Assembly (NCBI GenBank): GCA_026710825.1
Contig: JAPOQH010000031.1
Span: 1 to 36,764, forward strand
DNA length: 36,764 nucleotides
Direction of reading: 5' to 3'
Source of the DNA: Chloroflexota bacterium
GTDB taxonomy: Bacteria > Chloroflexota > Dehalococcoidia > Lucifugimonadales > UBA3495
Positions within the stretch are counted from its first letter, which is position 1. Each line of letters starts with the position of its first letter. The translations under genes and the position numbers were made by a program. This document shows, piece after piece, positions 7,288 to 15,569 of this stretch. The notes beneath the pieces were generated by a model. The model searched no databases. It worked only from the letters and a program-made list of their open reading frames with translations, and was not told the origin of the DNA.

Positions 7288-7905
7288 TCAGTGCATGGGG
7301 GAGAAGCTGGCGGGGACCATGATCTTGTTTTCCTGAAAGACGCGACCTGGTGCTCCGGAGGGCCACTGGGGGATCTTGCTGGCGGCGGCGCGGATCTCGG
7401 CGCGGTGGTTGAGGTCCTTGTAGGGCCAGACGTGCATCCACTTATTCAGGTCGCCGAACTCGGTGAACATGCCGGCGGCCAGCGGGGAGAACTCCTCGCG
7501 GTAGGGCAGGGACTCTTCCCAGCGGCGCAGCAGCTCCGGCATCGAACCGTTCTCGTAGGTATAGACGCGCATCTCGTAGATGTCGCCCAGGGCCTGGTCG
7601 CCGCCCATGGGCCGCATGAAGGGCGCGGGGTTCCAGATTTCGGAGTTCATGTTGAGGATGTTGCCGGGGGTGATCTTGGGCGGCCAGTTGGGGTCCTTGC
7701 CGGCCTCGGCGCGGATCTGGTTGCGCTCCTCGATGTTCTCGTAGCCCCAGACGTGGATGATCTGGTTCAGTGGGCCGATTTCGGTGTGCCAGAAGGCGGC
7801 GATGGGGGAATACTTTTCGCGGTGGGGGAGCGCCTCGGCGAAAGCTTCTTCGGCCTGGGGCACGGCGCCGGGTTTGAGGTCGTAGGTGCGGACTTCGTAA
7901 ATCAT
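7288..7905 (-). CDS. Double-domain NIPSNAP family protein
   Basis: A 205-residue protein made of two NIPSNAP (dimeric alpha-beta barrel) repeats. The first covers about residues 1-95 (MIYEVRTYDLKPG, then HTEIGPLNQIIHVWGYEN) and the second about 108-205 (IYEMRVYTYENGSMPEL, then FTEFGDLNKWMHVWPYKD). Each repeat has the family pattern of a YE-R-Y strand and a G-LN-hhHhW-Y strand. Bacterial members often stand beside catabolic genes; the molecular activity is not established. The ATG at 7905 has AGGAGA seven bases upstream. It is transcribed away from the HEPN-like pair starting at 8071, sharing a short divergent promoter region. Confidence 0.9.
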   Translation of the reverse strand: MIYEVRTYDLKPGAVPQAEEAFAEALPHREKYSPIAAFWHTEIGPLNQIIHVWGYENIEERNQIRAEAGKDPNWPPKITPGNILNMNSEIWNPAPFMRPMGGDQALGDIYEMRVYTYENGSMPELLRRWEESLPYREEFSPLAAGMFTEFGDLNKWMHVWPYKDLNHRAEIRAAASKIPQWPSGAPGRVFQENKIMVPASFSPMH

Positions 7906-8070
7906 TTGTCTCTCCTGAGGATGTGTGGCGTCTGCAGGCGATTGCCCGAGTGGGACGCGGCCAGTGTAGCAACCGCGCAGAGTGGGGGCAACTGACGCCG
8001 GAACGACATCGCGCTGATATAATTCGGCGCAGGCGGGTGGGCAAGACGATGGGCATCAGCGAGGGACGAG
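7906..8070. promoter_or_regulatory. Divergent promoter region, with TATAAT at 8018
   Basis: The gap lies between the NIPSNAP start (minus) and the first HEPN-like gene (plus). A perfect -10-like TATAAT occurs at 8018-8023. No -35 at standard spacing is convincing (ctgacg at 7992-7997 is 20 bases away). Confidence 0.45.
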
Positions 8071-8433
8071 ATGAGCGCGCTGGAAATGGGCAAGAAGGCT
8101 TTGGAATATGTGGACGCTTCCAAGCGTGAGCAGGCGGCTGGCAACCATATCAAGGCCTCGGCGCTGATGTGGCAGGCGACGCAGGCAACGTTTGCCGCGC
8201 TGGCCGAAGCGCATGGAGTGGGATATAAAGGGCTGGACGATCTTGACCTATTCGCAATTGCCGACGCATTGGAAGCGGGCGGTGGGGTCCGAAAGCACCA
8301 CTACCGGAGCGGGATAGCGCCGGGGTCGCTGTTGAAAGACCATGCCAATATGGAAGTGTTGGAGGATTACCAACTGGAATTGGCGTACGAGACAGCGGAG
8401 TTCTTTATTCGAGAGTGTATGGATGAGCAGTAA
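8071..8433 (+). CDS. HEPN/PaREP1-like protein, first of tandem pair
   Basis: A 120-residue helical protein. EQAAGNHIKASALMWQATQA (residues 20-39) resembles the two-helix start of PaREP1/HEPN domains, followed by a second helical part ending LAYETAEFFIRECM. No clear R-x4-6-H RNase motif is visible. The ATG has GAGGG five bases upstream. The stop codon overlaps the start of the next HEPN-like gene by 11 bases, implying translational coupling, and a VOC gene follows. The function is unknown; paired HEPN proteins could form a heterodimer. Confidence 0.65.
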   Translation: MSALEMGKKALEYVDASKREQAAGNHIKASALMWQATQATFAALAEAHGVGYKGLDDLDLFAIADALEAGGGVRKHHYRSGIAPGSLLKDHANMEVLEDYQLELAYETAEFFIRECMDEQ

Positions 8434-8821
8434 TCGTTCCGGTCAATACCGGGTACGAGCTATCCGACATGAGGCCAGAGCCCGAAATTTCCGTCGTCAG
8501 GCGGATTTACTTTACCGGAGGGATGCCGACTTTGATTGCGCTGGTGCGTTGCTGTACGAAGCCGCCAAGCAGTGCATCAACGCGGTCGCCAATCTTCGCG
8601 AAGAAAACCCCGGCACAACCGGCAGCAAGGTGAATACCCTCAGAACAGTTGCAACGAGAGAGACTGACGGCCAGAGCCTGATGCGAAACTGGCAAAGCGC
8701 CGACAAACTCCACGTTCACGCGGATCGTGGCAATCTCGAAGACTCAGAATTTGAAATGCATTGGATTCAAACTCAACAGTTCATCGACTCCATGCTGAAC
8801 CTCTATGCACGCGACGCCTGA
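8423..8821 (+). CDS. HEPN-like protein, second of tandem pair
   Basis: A 132-residue helical protein. The segment YRRDADFDCAGALLYEAAKQ continuing to CINAVA (residues 31-56) is a typical HEPN-like first helix pair, and KLHVHADR near residue 97 aligns with the conserved LHxxxY/A region of the PaREP1-like proteins at 6648 and 17232. The ATG at 8423 lies within the end of the upstream gene (11-base overlap). An earlier in-frame ATG at 8342 is rejected because it would add a stretch that only reads the upstream gene out of frame. The gene ends 14 bases before the VOC gene, so all three probably share a transcript. Confidence 0.65.
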   Translation: MSSNRSGQYRVRAIRHEARARNFRRQADLLYRRDADFDCAGALLYEAAKQCINAVANLREENPGTTGSKVNTLRTVATRETDGQSLMRNWQSADKLHVHADRGNLEDSEFEMHWIQTQQFIDSMLNLYARDA

Positions 8822-8835
8822 TAAGGAGGCACACA

Positions 8836-9231
8836 ATGGAATACCGGATCAATCACGTTCACATTCGCGCTGCGGACCCGCACGCCACGGCGGCTTGGTA
8901 CGAGCAGCACTTCAACGCCAAGATCGTGTCGGAGCGCACCGTGATGCCCGACACCATCACCATCGGCATGGAGATGGGCGGCGCCTGCCGGCTCAACGTG
9001 TCGTCCAAGCCGCCGGGATCGTCGGACGAGCGGGCCGTGGCAGAGTTGAACCGGCTGGGGCTGGAGCACTTCGGCTTCGACGTGGAGGACATCGAGGCGG
9101 AGATGGAACGGCTGACCGCGGCCGGCATCCGCACAGTGCTGCCGATCACGGATACGCCCACCGGTTCGAGGCTGTCGTACATCGAAGGGCCGGACGACGT
9201 GCTGATCGAGTTGGTGCAGCCGGCGGCATAA
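8836..9231 (+). CDS. VOC superfamily protein (glyoxalase/dioxygenase fold)
   Basis: A 131-residue vicinal oxygen chelate protein with two beta-alpha-beta-beta-beta modules. Module one begins INHVHIRAADPHATAAWYEQ and module two HFGFDVEDIEAEMERLTAAG. Likely metal ligands are H7 or H9 at the start, H76 (LEHFGF), and a C-terminal glutamate in DVLIELVQP. VOC members include glyoxalase I, extradiol dioxygenases, epimerases and drug-binding proteins; which one this is cannot be decided. The ATG at 8836 has a perfect AAGGAGG seven bases upstream, so an earlier in-frame start is discarded. It is the third gene of the HEPN-HEPN-VOC unit and ends at a strong terminator. Confidence 0.88.
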   Translation: MEYRINHVHIRAADPHATAAWYEQHFNAKIVSERTVMPDTITIGMEMGGACRLNVSSKPPGSSDERAVAELNRLGLEHFGFDVEDIEAEMERLTAAGIRTVLPITDTPTGSRLSYIEGPDDVLIELVQPAA

Positions 9232-9287
9232 TTTCATGGGGTACTTTACCCTCCCGCCCAAGGCGGACGTTTCGCACACCAACCCAA

Positions 9288-9316
9288 CCCTCTCCCATGA
9301 TGGGAGAGGGATTTTT
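9288..9316 (+). terminator. Rho-independent terminator after the VOC gene
   Basis: ccctctccca (9288-9297) pairs perfectly with tgggagaggg (9301-9310) over the loop tga, followed by attttt. It closes the HEPN-HEPN-VOC unit 56 bases after its last stop codon. Confidence 0.85.
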
Positions 9317-9338
9317 ACACGGATGAGGACGCAGAATC

Positions 9339-10742
9339 ATGGCTGATATCCCACTGCACTACCAGACCATCACAGAGGTTGCGGGCCGGCTGGCGTCGCG
9401 GGAGATTTCGCCGGTGGAGTTGACGCAGGCCATGCTGGACCGCATCGCCGCCCTGGACGGTGAGCTGAAAAGCTACGTTACCGTGATGGCGGAGCAGGCT
9501 TTGGCGGCGGCAAGGGTGGCAGAATCGGAGATATCGGCGGGACGATACTTGGGCGGGCTACATGGCGTGCCCATCGCGGTGAAAGATCTTTGCTTCACTG
9601 CCGACGTGGCGACCATGGGTGGCGCGAAGGTTCTGCGTGATTTCGTGCCTGATTTTGACGGCACGGTGGTGCGGAAGCTGAACGATGCCGGGGCGATCAT
9701 CCTGGGCAAGCTGAATCTCACCGAGGGGGCGATGGCCGGGTACAACCCCGAGTTCGACATACCCATCAACCCATGGGGCGCGGACCGGTGGGCCGGCGCG
9801 TCGTCCAGCGGGTCGGGCGTGGCGACGGCGGCGGGCCTGTGCTACGGATCGCTGGGCAGCGACACCGGCGGGTCGATCCGCTTTCCGGCGGCGGCCTGCG
9901 GCACCGTGGGCATCAAGCCGACGTGGGGCAGGGTAAGTCGCTACGGCGTGCTCGCGCTGGGCGAATCGCTGGACCACGTGGGGCCGATGACCCGCAGCGC
10001 GGCGGACGCGGGCATCATGCTGCAGGCACTGGCTGGCCACGATCCAAACGATCCGACGTCTTTGCATGCGCCCGTGCCCGACATGCTAGCCGGCGTCGGT
10101 CAGGGCGCTGCCGGCGTCCGCATAGGCGTGGACCAGGAGTACATCGGCGGCGGCGACGTGGATTCTGAGGTTGCCGAGGCGGTGATGGCGGGGGCGCGGG
10201 TGTTGGAAAGTATGGGCGCGACGCTGGTTCCGGTGCGGATGCCGGACACGCTGCCGTACTCTAGGGCGTGGGGCGTGCTGTGCTCGGCGGAGGCCGCCAC
10301 CGCCCACCGGGACACCTTCCCGTCGCGCGCCGACGACTATGGCCCATGGTTCCGCGGCTGGCTGGAGAAGGGGCGCGGCTACACGGCGGTGGATTATGCC
10401 GCCGCCAACCTGGTGCGGTTGGAATGCAACGGCGTCCTGGCCGAAGTGTTTGCGGATATCGACGTGCTGGTGTGTCCATCGATGACCACTCCGCCGGGTC
10501 GGGTAACGCCGGAGGAGCTATACGGGCCTATGGGTGAGGACGACGAGTGGACGTGGGGCAGATTCACCATACCCTATGACTTCAACGGGGCACCGACGAT
10601 TTCGCTGCCGGCAGGGTTGAACAGCGCGGGGTTGCCGCTGAGTATCCAGTTTGTTGGCAAGCATCTCGCCGAGCCGCTGCTGGTGCAGGTGGGTGAGGCC
10701 TACGAGCGGGCGACTCAGCACAACCTGCAGCCCGGGGTTTAG
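9339..10742 (+). CDS. Amidase-signature family amidase
   Basis: A 467-residue amidase-signature enzyme. The Ser-cisSer-Lys triad is visible: K82 in GVPIAVKDLCFT, S157 in GASSSGSG and nucleophile S179 in GSDTGGSIRFPAA. The length and the C-terminal GLPLSIQFVGKHLAEPLL segment fit this family, which includes GatA and many catabolic amidases. No gatB or gatC lies nearby, so a stand-alone amide hydrolase is more likely than the tRNA-dependent amidotransferase. A weak GAGGA lies about ten bases before the ATG. It starts just after the VOC terminator and is therefore an independent transcript; it converges on a small membrane coiled-coil gene 12 bases away. Confidence 0.92.
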   Translation: MADIPLHYQTITEVAGRLASREISPVELTQAMLDRIAALDGELKSYVTVMAEQALAAARVAESEISAGRYLGGLHGVPIAVKDLCFTADVATMGGAKVLRDFVPDFDGTVVRKLNDAGAIILGKLNLTEGAMAGYNPEFDIPINPWGADRWAGASSSGSGVATAAGLCYGSLGSDTGGSIRFPAAACGTVGIKPTWGRVSRYGVLALGESLDHVGPMTRSAADAGIMLQALAGHDPNDPTSLHAPVPDMLAGVGQGAAGVRIGVDQEYIGGGDVDSEVAEAVMAGARVLESMGATLVPVRMPDTLPYSRAWGVLCSAEAATAHRDTFPSRADDYGPWFRGWLEKGRGYTAVDYAAANLVRLECNGVLAEVFADIDVLVCPSMTTPPGRVTPEELYGPMGEDDEWTWGRFTIPYDFNGAPTISLPAGLNSAGLPLSIQFVGKHLAEPLLVQVGEAYERATQHNLQPGV

Positions 10743-10754
10743 GTTAGCGTAAGG

Positions 10755-11030
10755 CTAACTGCCACCGTCTGGCACGGTGAACACGGTATTGCCATCGACG
10801 TCATGGCGATGGTTAGCCAGCGCAATCACGAACTCATTGGTTCGACGAACCTCGGCCGCCAGTTGCCTGACATCGGTTGTCAGCCGCGTGATGTCGTTAG
10901 ACAGCCGCGTCATGTCAGTCGTAAGCGTATCCACGCGCTGGAACAGCTTGCCGAGCCCAAAGGCTCCGCCCAGCAGGAAAAGCACGGACGTAACGGCAAT
11001 GCCGATCAATGCGTATGTTTGCGGTTCCAT
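10755..11030 (-). CDS. Small membrane-anchored coiled-coil protein
   Basis: A 91-residue protein. Residues 7-29 form one hydrophobic helix (LIGIAVTSVLFLLGGAFGL), followed by a heptad-like coiled coil from about 30 to 70 (FQRVDTLTTDMTRLSNDITR and on, with repeating V/L/I every 3-4 residues). The C-terminal tail contains NHRHDVDG. I do not recognise a named family. Such proteins are common in Chloroflexota and cyanobacteria beside unrelated genes; the function is unknown. The region upstream of the start is AT-rich, as expected for a promoter. Confidence 0.65.
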   Translation of the reverse strand: MEPQTYALIGIAVTSVLFLLGGAFGLGKLFQRVDTLTTDMTRLSNDITRLTTDVRQLAAEVRRTNEFVIALANHRHDVDGNTVFTVPDGGS

Positions 11031-11165
11031 AAGATTAGTGTCAAATAAAAACGATAATATGTTTACATTGTAGCATGAGCCTCATGGTTCTGCTATTCGT
11101 TTGGTCACGCGTTCTCCGATCATCATGACGGATTCAATGTCATAAGATCTCGGCGTTCCTTTTTA

Positions 11166-11432
11166 GGTTACCCGATTTCCGAAATTCAATAGGAGAAAGC
11201 ACATGTCCCAAGTATTCGACAACGGTTCTGACTTCATACAAAACAGTATGAAAAAGAACAACAGGCGTTGATACAAGAATCGGATAAAATAGTTACCGGG
11301 TTCAACGTTGGGTTTGATGTCGGCAAAGATGCGGGACAGGTTGAATCCCACTGCTATCTCCAAATGATCCCCAGACGTAGATGGGATAGAGGCACCAACG
11401 CCAGTGGTGTCAGGAACGTGATGAGCCGATAA
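11166..11432 (+). pseudogene. Decayed HIT-family gene remnant
   Basis: Reading three frames in turn recovers a histidine-triad protein: GYPISEIQ then a stop and EKAHVPS (family pattern GYPVSPGHTLIIPKRHVPS), a frame change into VFD, then from about 11248 a frame giving GFNVGFDVGKDAGQ, VESHCYLQMIPRR and GVRNVMSR before TAA at 11430. The intact family reads GFNVGxNxGxxAGQ, xxHxHxHxIPRR and GGVRxVIP. The HxHxH catalytic triad is reduced to HCYLQM. Stops at about 11190 and 11235 plus frameshifts mean it cannot be functional. The surrounding 11040-11440 stretch is noticeably AT-richer than its neighbours, consistent with long decay or foreign origin. Confidence 0.75.
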
Positions 11433-11489
11433 CGGTGAGATCGTCGGTGAACCGTGATTTTAAGGCGATCGACGCAAAATCAGGCTGGA

Positions 11490-11510
11490 CGAATGATTAT
11501 TCGCCCCTAC
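11490..11510. repeat. Palindromic intergenic repeat, half-decayed copy
   Basis: The right arm and core (gaatgattattcgcccctac) are intact, but the left arm reads ctggac instead of ggggc. It ends 11 bases beyond the GMC oxidoreductase stop codon. Confidence 0.75.
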
Positions 11511-11520
11511 CTCTTCGGGA

Positions 11521-13056
11521 TTACTGTGCCGCGATCCAGTCGGCGACGCGTTCGCCGATCATGATGGCGGTGGCGTTGGTGTTGGCGCGGGTGACCTGCG
11601 GCATGATGGACGAGTCGGCGATCCAGAGTCCCTGCACGCCGCGCACGCGGCACTGCTGGTCGGTTACGGCCATGGGATCACCGTCGGGGCCGATGCGGCA
11701 GGTGCCGGAGACGTGGCGGGAGGTGCCGACGGTTTCGCGAATCCAGGCGTCTAGGGTGCCGTTGTCGGCCAGCACCTCGTCGGTCGGCGCGGTGCGGTGA
11801 TCCATGACGTCCTGGTAGGCGTCGGATTCCAGCATGCCGGCGGCGAGGCGCACGGCGTCGCGCATGCGGCGCATGTCGTTCTCGTTGTGGAAGTAGCGGT
11901 AGTTGATGGCGGGCTGGACGGCAGGTTCGGACGACTGGAGACGTACCCAGCCGGAGCCGTCGGGCAGTTCCAGGGCGCACGCGATGCGCGCCGTGCGGTC
12001 GGGCAGATGCTCTCCGGTCATGACATTGAAGATACCCAGGGTGTGCAGCATAACGTCGCTGGGGTAAGACGGCGGCTCGGAAGTTACCCGCAAGCCCCAA
12101 CGCAATGCGCCGGCGTTGGCAGTGAGTTGGACGTGGTCCTTGACGCGGAAGGTGACGTTGCCCATGGGATGGTTGAACAAGTTCTGGCCCACGCCGGGCG
12201 ATTCGTGCAGGACGGGGATGCCGAACTCGTCAAGCTGATCGCGGGGGCCGATGCCCGAGAGCATGAGCATGTGGGGGGATTTCAACGCGCCGGCGCTGAG
12301 GACCACCTGGTCGGCCTCGACGGTGAACATCTCGCCGCCGCTCTCAGCCTCCACGCCGGAGACCCTGGTACCTTCGAACAGTACGCGGCGGACGAACACG
12401 TTGCCCTTGACCGTTAGGTTGAGGCGGTGGCGAATGGGGTTCAAGTGGGTGATGGCGGTGCTCATGCGGACGCCATCGCGGTTGTTCATGGGGATGGCGC
12501 CGATGCCAGGGGAGTCGGGGCCGTTCAGGTCGGGGTTGTACGCATACCCTCGCTCCATCGCTGCGGAGTGGAAGGCTTTCTGCACGTCGGGCCAGGTGTC
12601 GTTCTCGCGCCGAACGATGGGGATGGGGCCGTCGGTGCCGTGGAAGTCGTCCTGGATATCGAGGTCGGTCTCGGCCTTGCGGAAGAAGGGCAACACCCTG
12701 GTGTATGACCATTCTTCATTGCCGAAGGACTCCCAGCGTTCGAAGTCCTCGGGGAGTCCGCGCAGGTAGACCTGTCCGTTGATGGAGCCGGAGCCGCCGA
12801 TGACCTTGCCCTGGGCGATGTTGATCTCGCCCTGCTGGTCGTTGATGACGCCGCGCAGGTTCCAGGACACGGGTGAGCCGGGCTGTTCGCCCTCGCTGGA
12901 GTAGCCGTCGCGCACGACGTCGGGCAGGTGCTCGGCGTTGGGGTAGTCCTGTCCGGCCTCGAGGAGCAGGACGGAGCGGTTGGGGTCTTCGGACAGGCGA
13001 CTGGCGACGACGGATCCTGCGGAACCGCTGCCGACCACGATTACGTCGTATTTCAT
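11521..13056 (-). CDS. GMC family FAD-dependent oxidoreductase
   Basis: A 511-residue glucose-methanol-choline oxidoreductase. The N-terminal Rossmann motif VVGSGSAGSVVASRL (GxGxxG at 9-14) and LLLEAG bind FAD. VIGGSGSINGQVYLRG and LSAGALKSPHMLMLSGIGP are the two GMC signature regions. The catalytic histidine is H448 in SRHVSGTCRIG, and the NTNAT motif near 492-496 supplies the second active-site position. These enzymes oxidise alcohols, including choline, aromatic and polyethylene-glycol alcohols; the substrate is not evident. The ATG at 13056 has AGAGG upstream. It is monocistronic as far as seen, with the HIT remnant downstream and the DUF805 gene divergent upstream. Confidence 0.95.
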   Translation of the reverse strand: MKYDVIVVGSGSAGSVVASRLSEDPNRSVLLLEAGQDYPNAEHLPDVVRDGYSSEGEQPGSPVSWNLRGVINDQQGEINIAQGKVIGGSGSINGQVYLRGLPEDFERWESFGNEEWSYTRVLPFFRKAETDLDIQDDFHGTDGPIPIVRRENDTWPDVQKAFHSAAMERGYAYNPDLNGPDSPGIGAIPMNNRDGVRMSTAITHLNPIRHRLNLTVKGNVFVRRVLFEGTRVSGVEAESGGEMFTVEADQVVLSAGALKSPHMLMLSGIGPRDQLDEFGIPVLHESPGVGQNLFNHPMGNVTFRVKDHVQLTANAGALRWGLRVTSEPPSYPSDVMLHTLGIFNVMTGEHLPDRTARIACALELPDGSGWVRLQSSEPAVQPAINYRYFHNENDMRRMRDAVRLAAGMLESDAYQDVMDHRTAPTDEVLADNGTLDAWIRETVGTSRHVSGTCRIGPDGDPMAVTDQQCRVRGVQGLWIADSSIMPQVTRANTNATAIMIGERVADWIAAQ

Positions 13057-13281
13057 GGGAATGCCTCTTGCTTGCGAATTGGTTTGCCCGATTCTACATC
13101 AACGGCTGATGCGGTTCCGACATTAGGGCATCGGTGGCTCTGATGTCGTGGCCCGGCCCGAGCGGCATGTCTACACCACGCGGCTACGGGGTAGAATGGA
13201 CATGACTCGATTCACAGATCAGTTATTGAATGACGCTCATTTGAACGACGTGACATTGAACGCAGGACTAAGCAGCCAAAC

Positions 13282-13878
13282 GTGAGCCAGCCAGAGATGA
13301 CCTTTGCCGGAGCGATAACGACCTGCCTGCGCAAGTACGCCGTGTTCAGGGGGCGGGCCACGCGCGCCGAGTTCTGGTGGTGGGTGCTGGCTGTGTTCAT
13401 CGTCAGTATCGCGCTGGGGATGGTGGACGCCGTTGTCGAAGCCGTGGCAGGCTGGGACGGTTTCAGTGTCCTGTCGGGCTTATTTTCGTTGGCGACCTTG
13501 CTGCCGAACCTGGCGGTAACCGCTCGCCGGCTGCATGACATAGGGAAGAGCGGGTGGTGGTTGCTGGTGTGGATTGTTCTGGGCGTGGGACCCTGGATCA
13601 TATTGGCCGGACTGGTGATCGGCGCTGTGTTTGGCGCTTTCTACGCTGCAGGTTCGGCGCAGGGCCCTGCTGAGTTCTTTGTGGATGTGCTAACCGGGCT
13701 CGCCCTGGTATGGATTCTGGCGATATTGGCGTTCATATTCGCCCTCCTGATCACCATCGCCATCGTTATTTGGCAAATAGTCTGGTTGGCCCGGCAGGGA
13801 GAAGCCGGCCCCAACCCCTATGGACCGGATCCCCGCGCCCCGGAGGAAACACCCCACGCCGACACCGCTTTCGCCTAG
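13282..13878 (+). CDS. DUF805 family membrane protein
   Basis: A 198-residue inner-membrane protein. The N-terminal ACTFAG-type segment reads MTFAGAITTCLRKYAVFRGR, followed by ATRAEFWWW and later TARRLHDIGKSGWW: these are the family hallmarks of DUF805 (YhaH-like). About four hydrophobic helices follow in two blocks, and the tail is short and polar (GEAGPNPYGPDP, also typical). The function is unknown. A GTG at 13282 is used here; the ATG at 13297 is a fair alternative because neither has a strong ribosome site. It lies 30 bases before the DinB gene, so the two may be co-transcribed. Confidence 0.88.
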   Translation: MSQPEMTFAGAITTCLRKYAVFRGRATRAEFWWWVLAVFIVSIALGMVDAVVEAVAGWDGFSVLSGLFSLATLLPNLAVTARRLHDIGKSGWWLLVWIVLGVGPWIILAGLVIGAVFGAFYAAGSAQGPAEFFVDVLTGLALVWILAILAFIFALLITIAIVIWQIVWLARQGEAGPNPYGPDPRAPEETPHADTAFA

Positions 13879-13908
13879 CATAAAGCCAACCCTGGAGGAA
13901 TCACGATC

Positions 13909-14436
13909 ATGCTGACCGACCCGCAGGAATTTCTGCGCTTCTTCTTTTCGATACACCGCCGCACGCTACGGGACATACAGGCGCTGCCGGAAGCCGCGCA
14001 GAACTGGACGCCGCCGATGGGCGAGGGGGAGAAGTCGTGGAGCATCAACCAGATTGTGCACCACATCTGCGAGTCACGAATGTACTTTGCGCGGGCGTAC
14101 CGCGACGAGGGCTGGCTGTACGACTGGGATGTGCCGACCACGGAGCAGCAGGATAACTGGATACCGGCGCTGGAGGAGTCTTACGCCGAGTTTCACCGGC
14201 GGCTGGACGGCACGCCGGCGGAGTGGCTAAACCGGCGCATCAAGATGATCGACACGGACGGCACGCTGAGCGGCTGGCGACTGCTGATGATGCTCATCGA
14301 GCACGAGGTGCATCACCGCTCGCAGATCGACACCTACTCTGGGCTCAACGGGTGGGACGTGCCGCAGATATACGGGCGCACGCGGGAGCAGATCGACGAG
14401 CTACAGGAGGCGCAGCGTGCGAGAGGCGGCGGCTGA
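13909..14436 (+). CDS. DinB-like metalloprotein
   Basis: A 175-residue four-helix-bundle protein of the DinB/YfiT-like superfamily. The metal-binding histidines are expected at H51 or H52 (NQIVHHICESR) and in the later helix EHEVHHRSQID near 130-137, which fits the usual triad. Members include thiol-S-transferases and many proteins of unknown function. The upstream CTGGAGGAATC gives a good ribosome binding site. It follows DUF805 at 30 bases and precedes an ABC permease gene after 144 bases. It is unrelated in sequence, as far as I can judge, to the DinB-like half of the fusion protein at 28904. Confidence 0.88.
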   Translation: MLTDPQEFLRFFFSIHRRTLRDIQALPEAAQNWTPPMGEGEKSWSINQIVHHICESRMYFARAYRDEGWLYDWDVPTTEQQDNWIPALEESYAEFHRRLDGTPAEWLNRRIKMIDTDGTLSGWRLLMMLIEHEVHHRSQIDTYSGLNGWDVPQIYGRTREQIDELQEAQRARGGG

Positions 14437-14580
14437 ACGGCGACATAGTTAAGGCCCGGCATGATTGCCTGGAGCGCGCGAATACGACCGGTTGTGGGAT
14501 GCCCACGGTTGCAAAACACGGCATGACAAGACCGGCGAACGGGGGCCGGCGGGCAGGAGGCGGCACCCTGGAGTCTGTAG

Positions 14581-15450
14581 TTGCTTGATTTCCTGATCGA
14601 GCCCATGCAGTTTGGATTCATGCAGCGGGCGCTGCTGGTGTCCGCGTTGGCGGCCACCGCATGTGGCGTGGTGGGCACTTTCGTGGTGCTCCGGGGAATG
14701 GCATTCCTGGGCGACGCCATCGCGCACTCGGCACTGACCGGCATGGCGGTGGCCTTCCTGTTCGGAGGCAGCATATTCCTGGGCGCACTGTTGTGGGCCG
14801 TTCCGGCGTCGCTGGCGATTTCCGCGCTGTCGCGACGGTCGGGCATTCGGGTGGATGCGATCATCGGCGTGGTGTTCGCGGGTGGGTTTGCCGTTGGGGT
14901 AATCATAATCAACTCGTTGGAGAACCGGGCCGGCGACCTCCTGGGGATATTATTCGGGAACGTGCTGGGTGCGTCGTGGGAGGACGCGCTGGTAATCGGG
15001 ATCCTGGCGGCGGCGGTGGTGGCGATCGTGCGCGTGTTTTACAAGGAGTTGGTATTCACCACGTATGATTCGGCGGTCGCAGAGGCCTCGGGCGTGCCGG
15101 TCCGATTGCTGGAATACATGCTGCCCGTGCTGGTCGCCCTGACCACGGTGGCGGCCATCAAGACGGTGGGGAACGTGATGGTGATGTCCCTGCTGGTGGT
15201 GCCGTCGGTTACGGGAACCCTGCTGGCGCGCCGGCTGATAACGATCATGACGTCAAGCGTCGTTGCCGCGCTGATAGCCGTGGTGGCGGGGCTGTATCTG
15301 TCGTACTACTTTGACCTGCCCACGGGGCCGACCATAGTGGTGGTATCCGTGGGCCTGCTGATGGTAGTGGTTCTCGTGTCTCCCCGCCGCGGATTCCTGT
15401 TGTCCTGGCTGCGGCCCAAATCGAAGGAGCAAACCGACGCGACGGTTTGA
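14581..15450 (+). CDS. ABC-3 family metal transporter permease (ZnuB/MntB-like)
   Basis: A 289-residue integral membrane permease of zinc/manganese ABC importers. The family pattern is clear: GTFVVLRGMAFLGDAIAHSALTG near the start, the LENRAGDLLGILFGNVLG segment, and the C-terminal GNVMVMSLLVVPSVTGTLLA. About eight transmembrane helices are present. The partner ATPase and substrate-binding protein are not in the window on either side, which is unusual because these genes are normally clustered. A TTG start at 14581 is used because CTGGAG lies seven bases upstream; an ATG at 14608 is possible but would trim the first helix. The next gene is on the opposite strand. Confidence 0.9.
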   Translation: MLDFLIEPMQFGFMQRALLVSALAATACGVVGTFVVLRGMAFLGDAIAHSALTGMAVAFLFGGSIFLGALLWAVPASLAISALSRRSGIRVDAIIGVVFAGGFAVGVIIINSLENRAGDLLGILFGNVLGASWEDALVIGILAAAVVAIVRVFYKELVFTTYDSAVAEASGVPVRLLEYMLPVLVALTTVAAIKTVGNVMVMSLLVVPSVTGTLLARRLITIMTSSVVAALIAVVAGLYLSYYFDLPTGPTIVVVSVGLLMVVVLVSPRRGFLLSWLRPKSKEQTDATV

Positions 15451-15569
15451 CAGGAGCGGCGCAGACGTTCAGTCCCATCGCAGTGCGGCCCAACGCAGTC
15501 CGGTGGGGTGCCCGCGAGATTCAGAGCAGGGGTTCCCGTCCGCACGATGGCGATATTACAGCGGCCAGA

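Noticed and set aside
11163..11363. 66-codon open frame on the minus strand in the gap before the GMC gene
   Set aside because: The plus strand carries a HIT-family fossil here, and the minus frame has no ribosome site or known motif.
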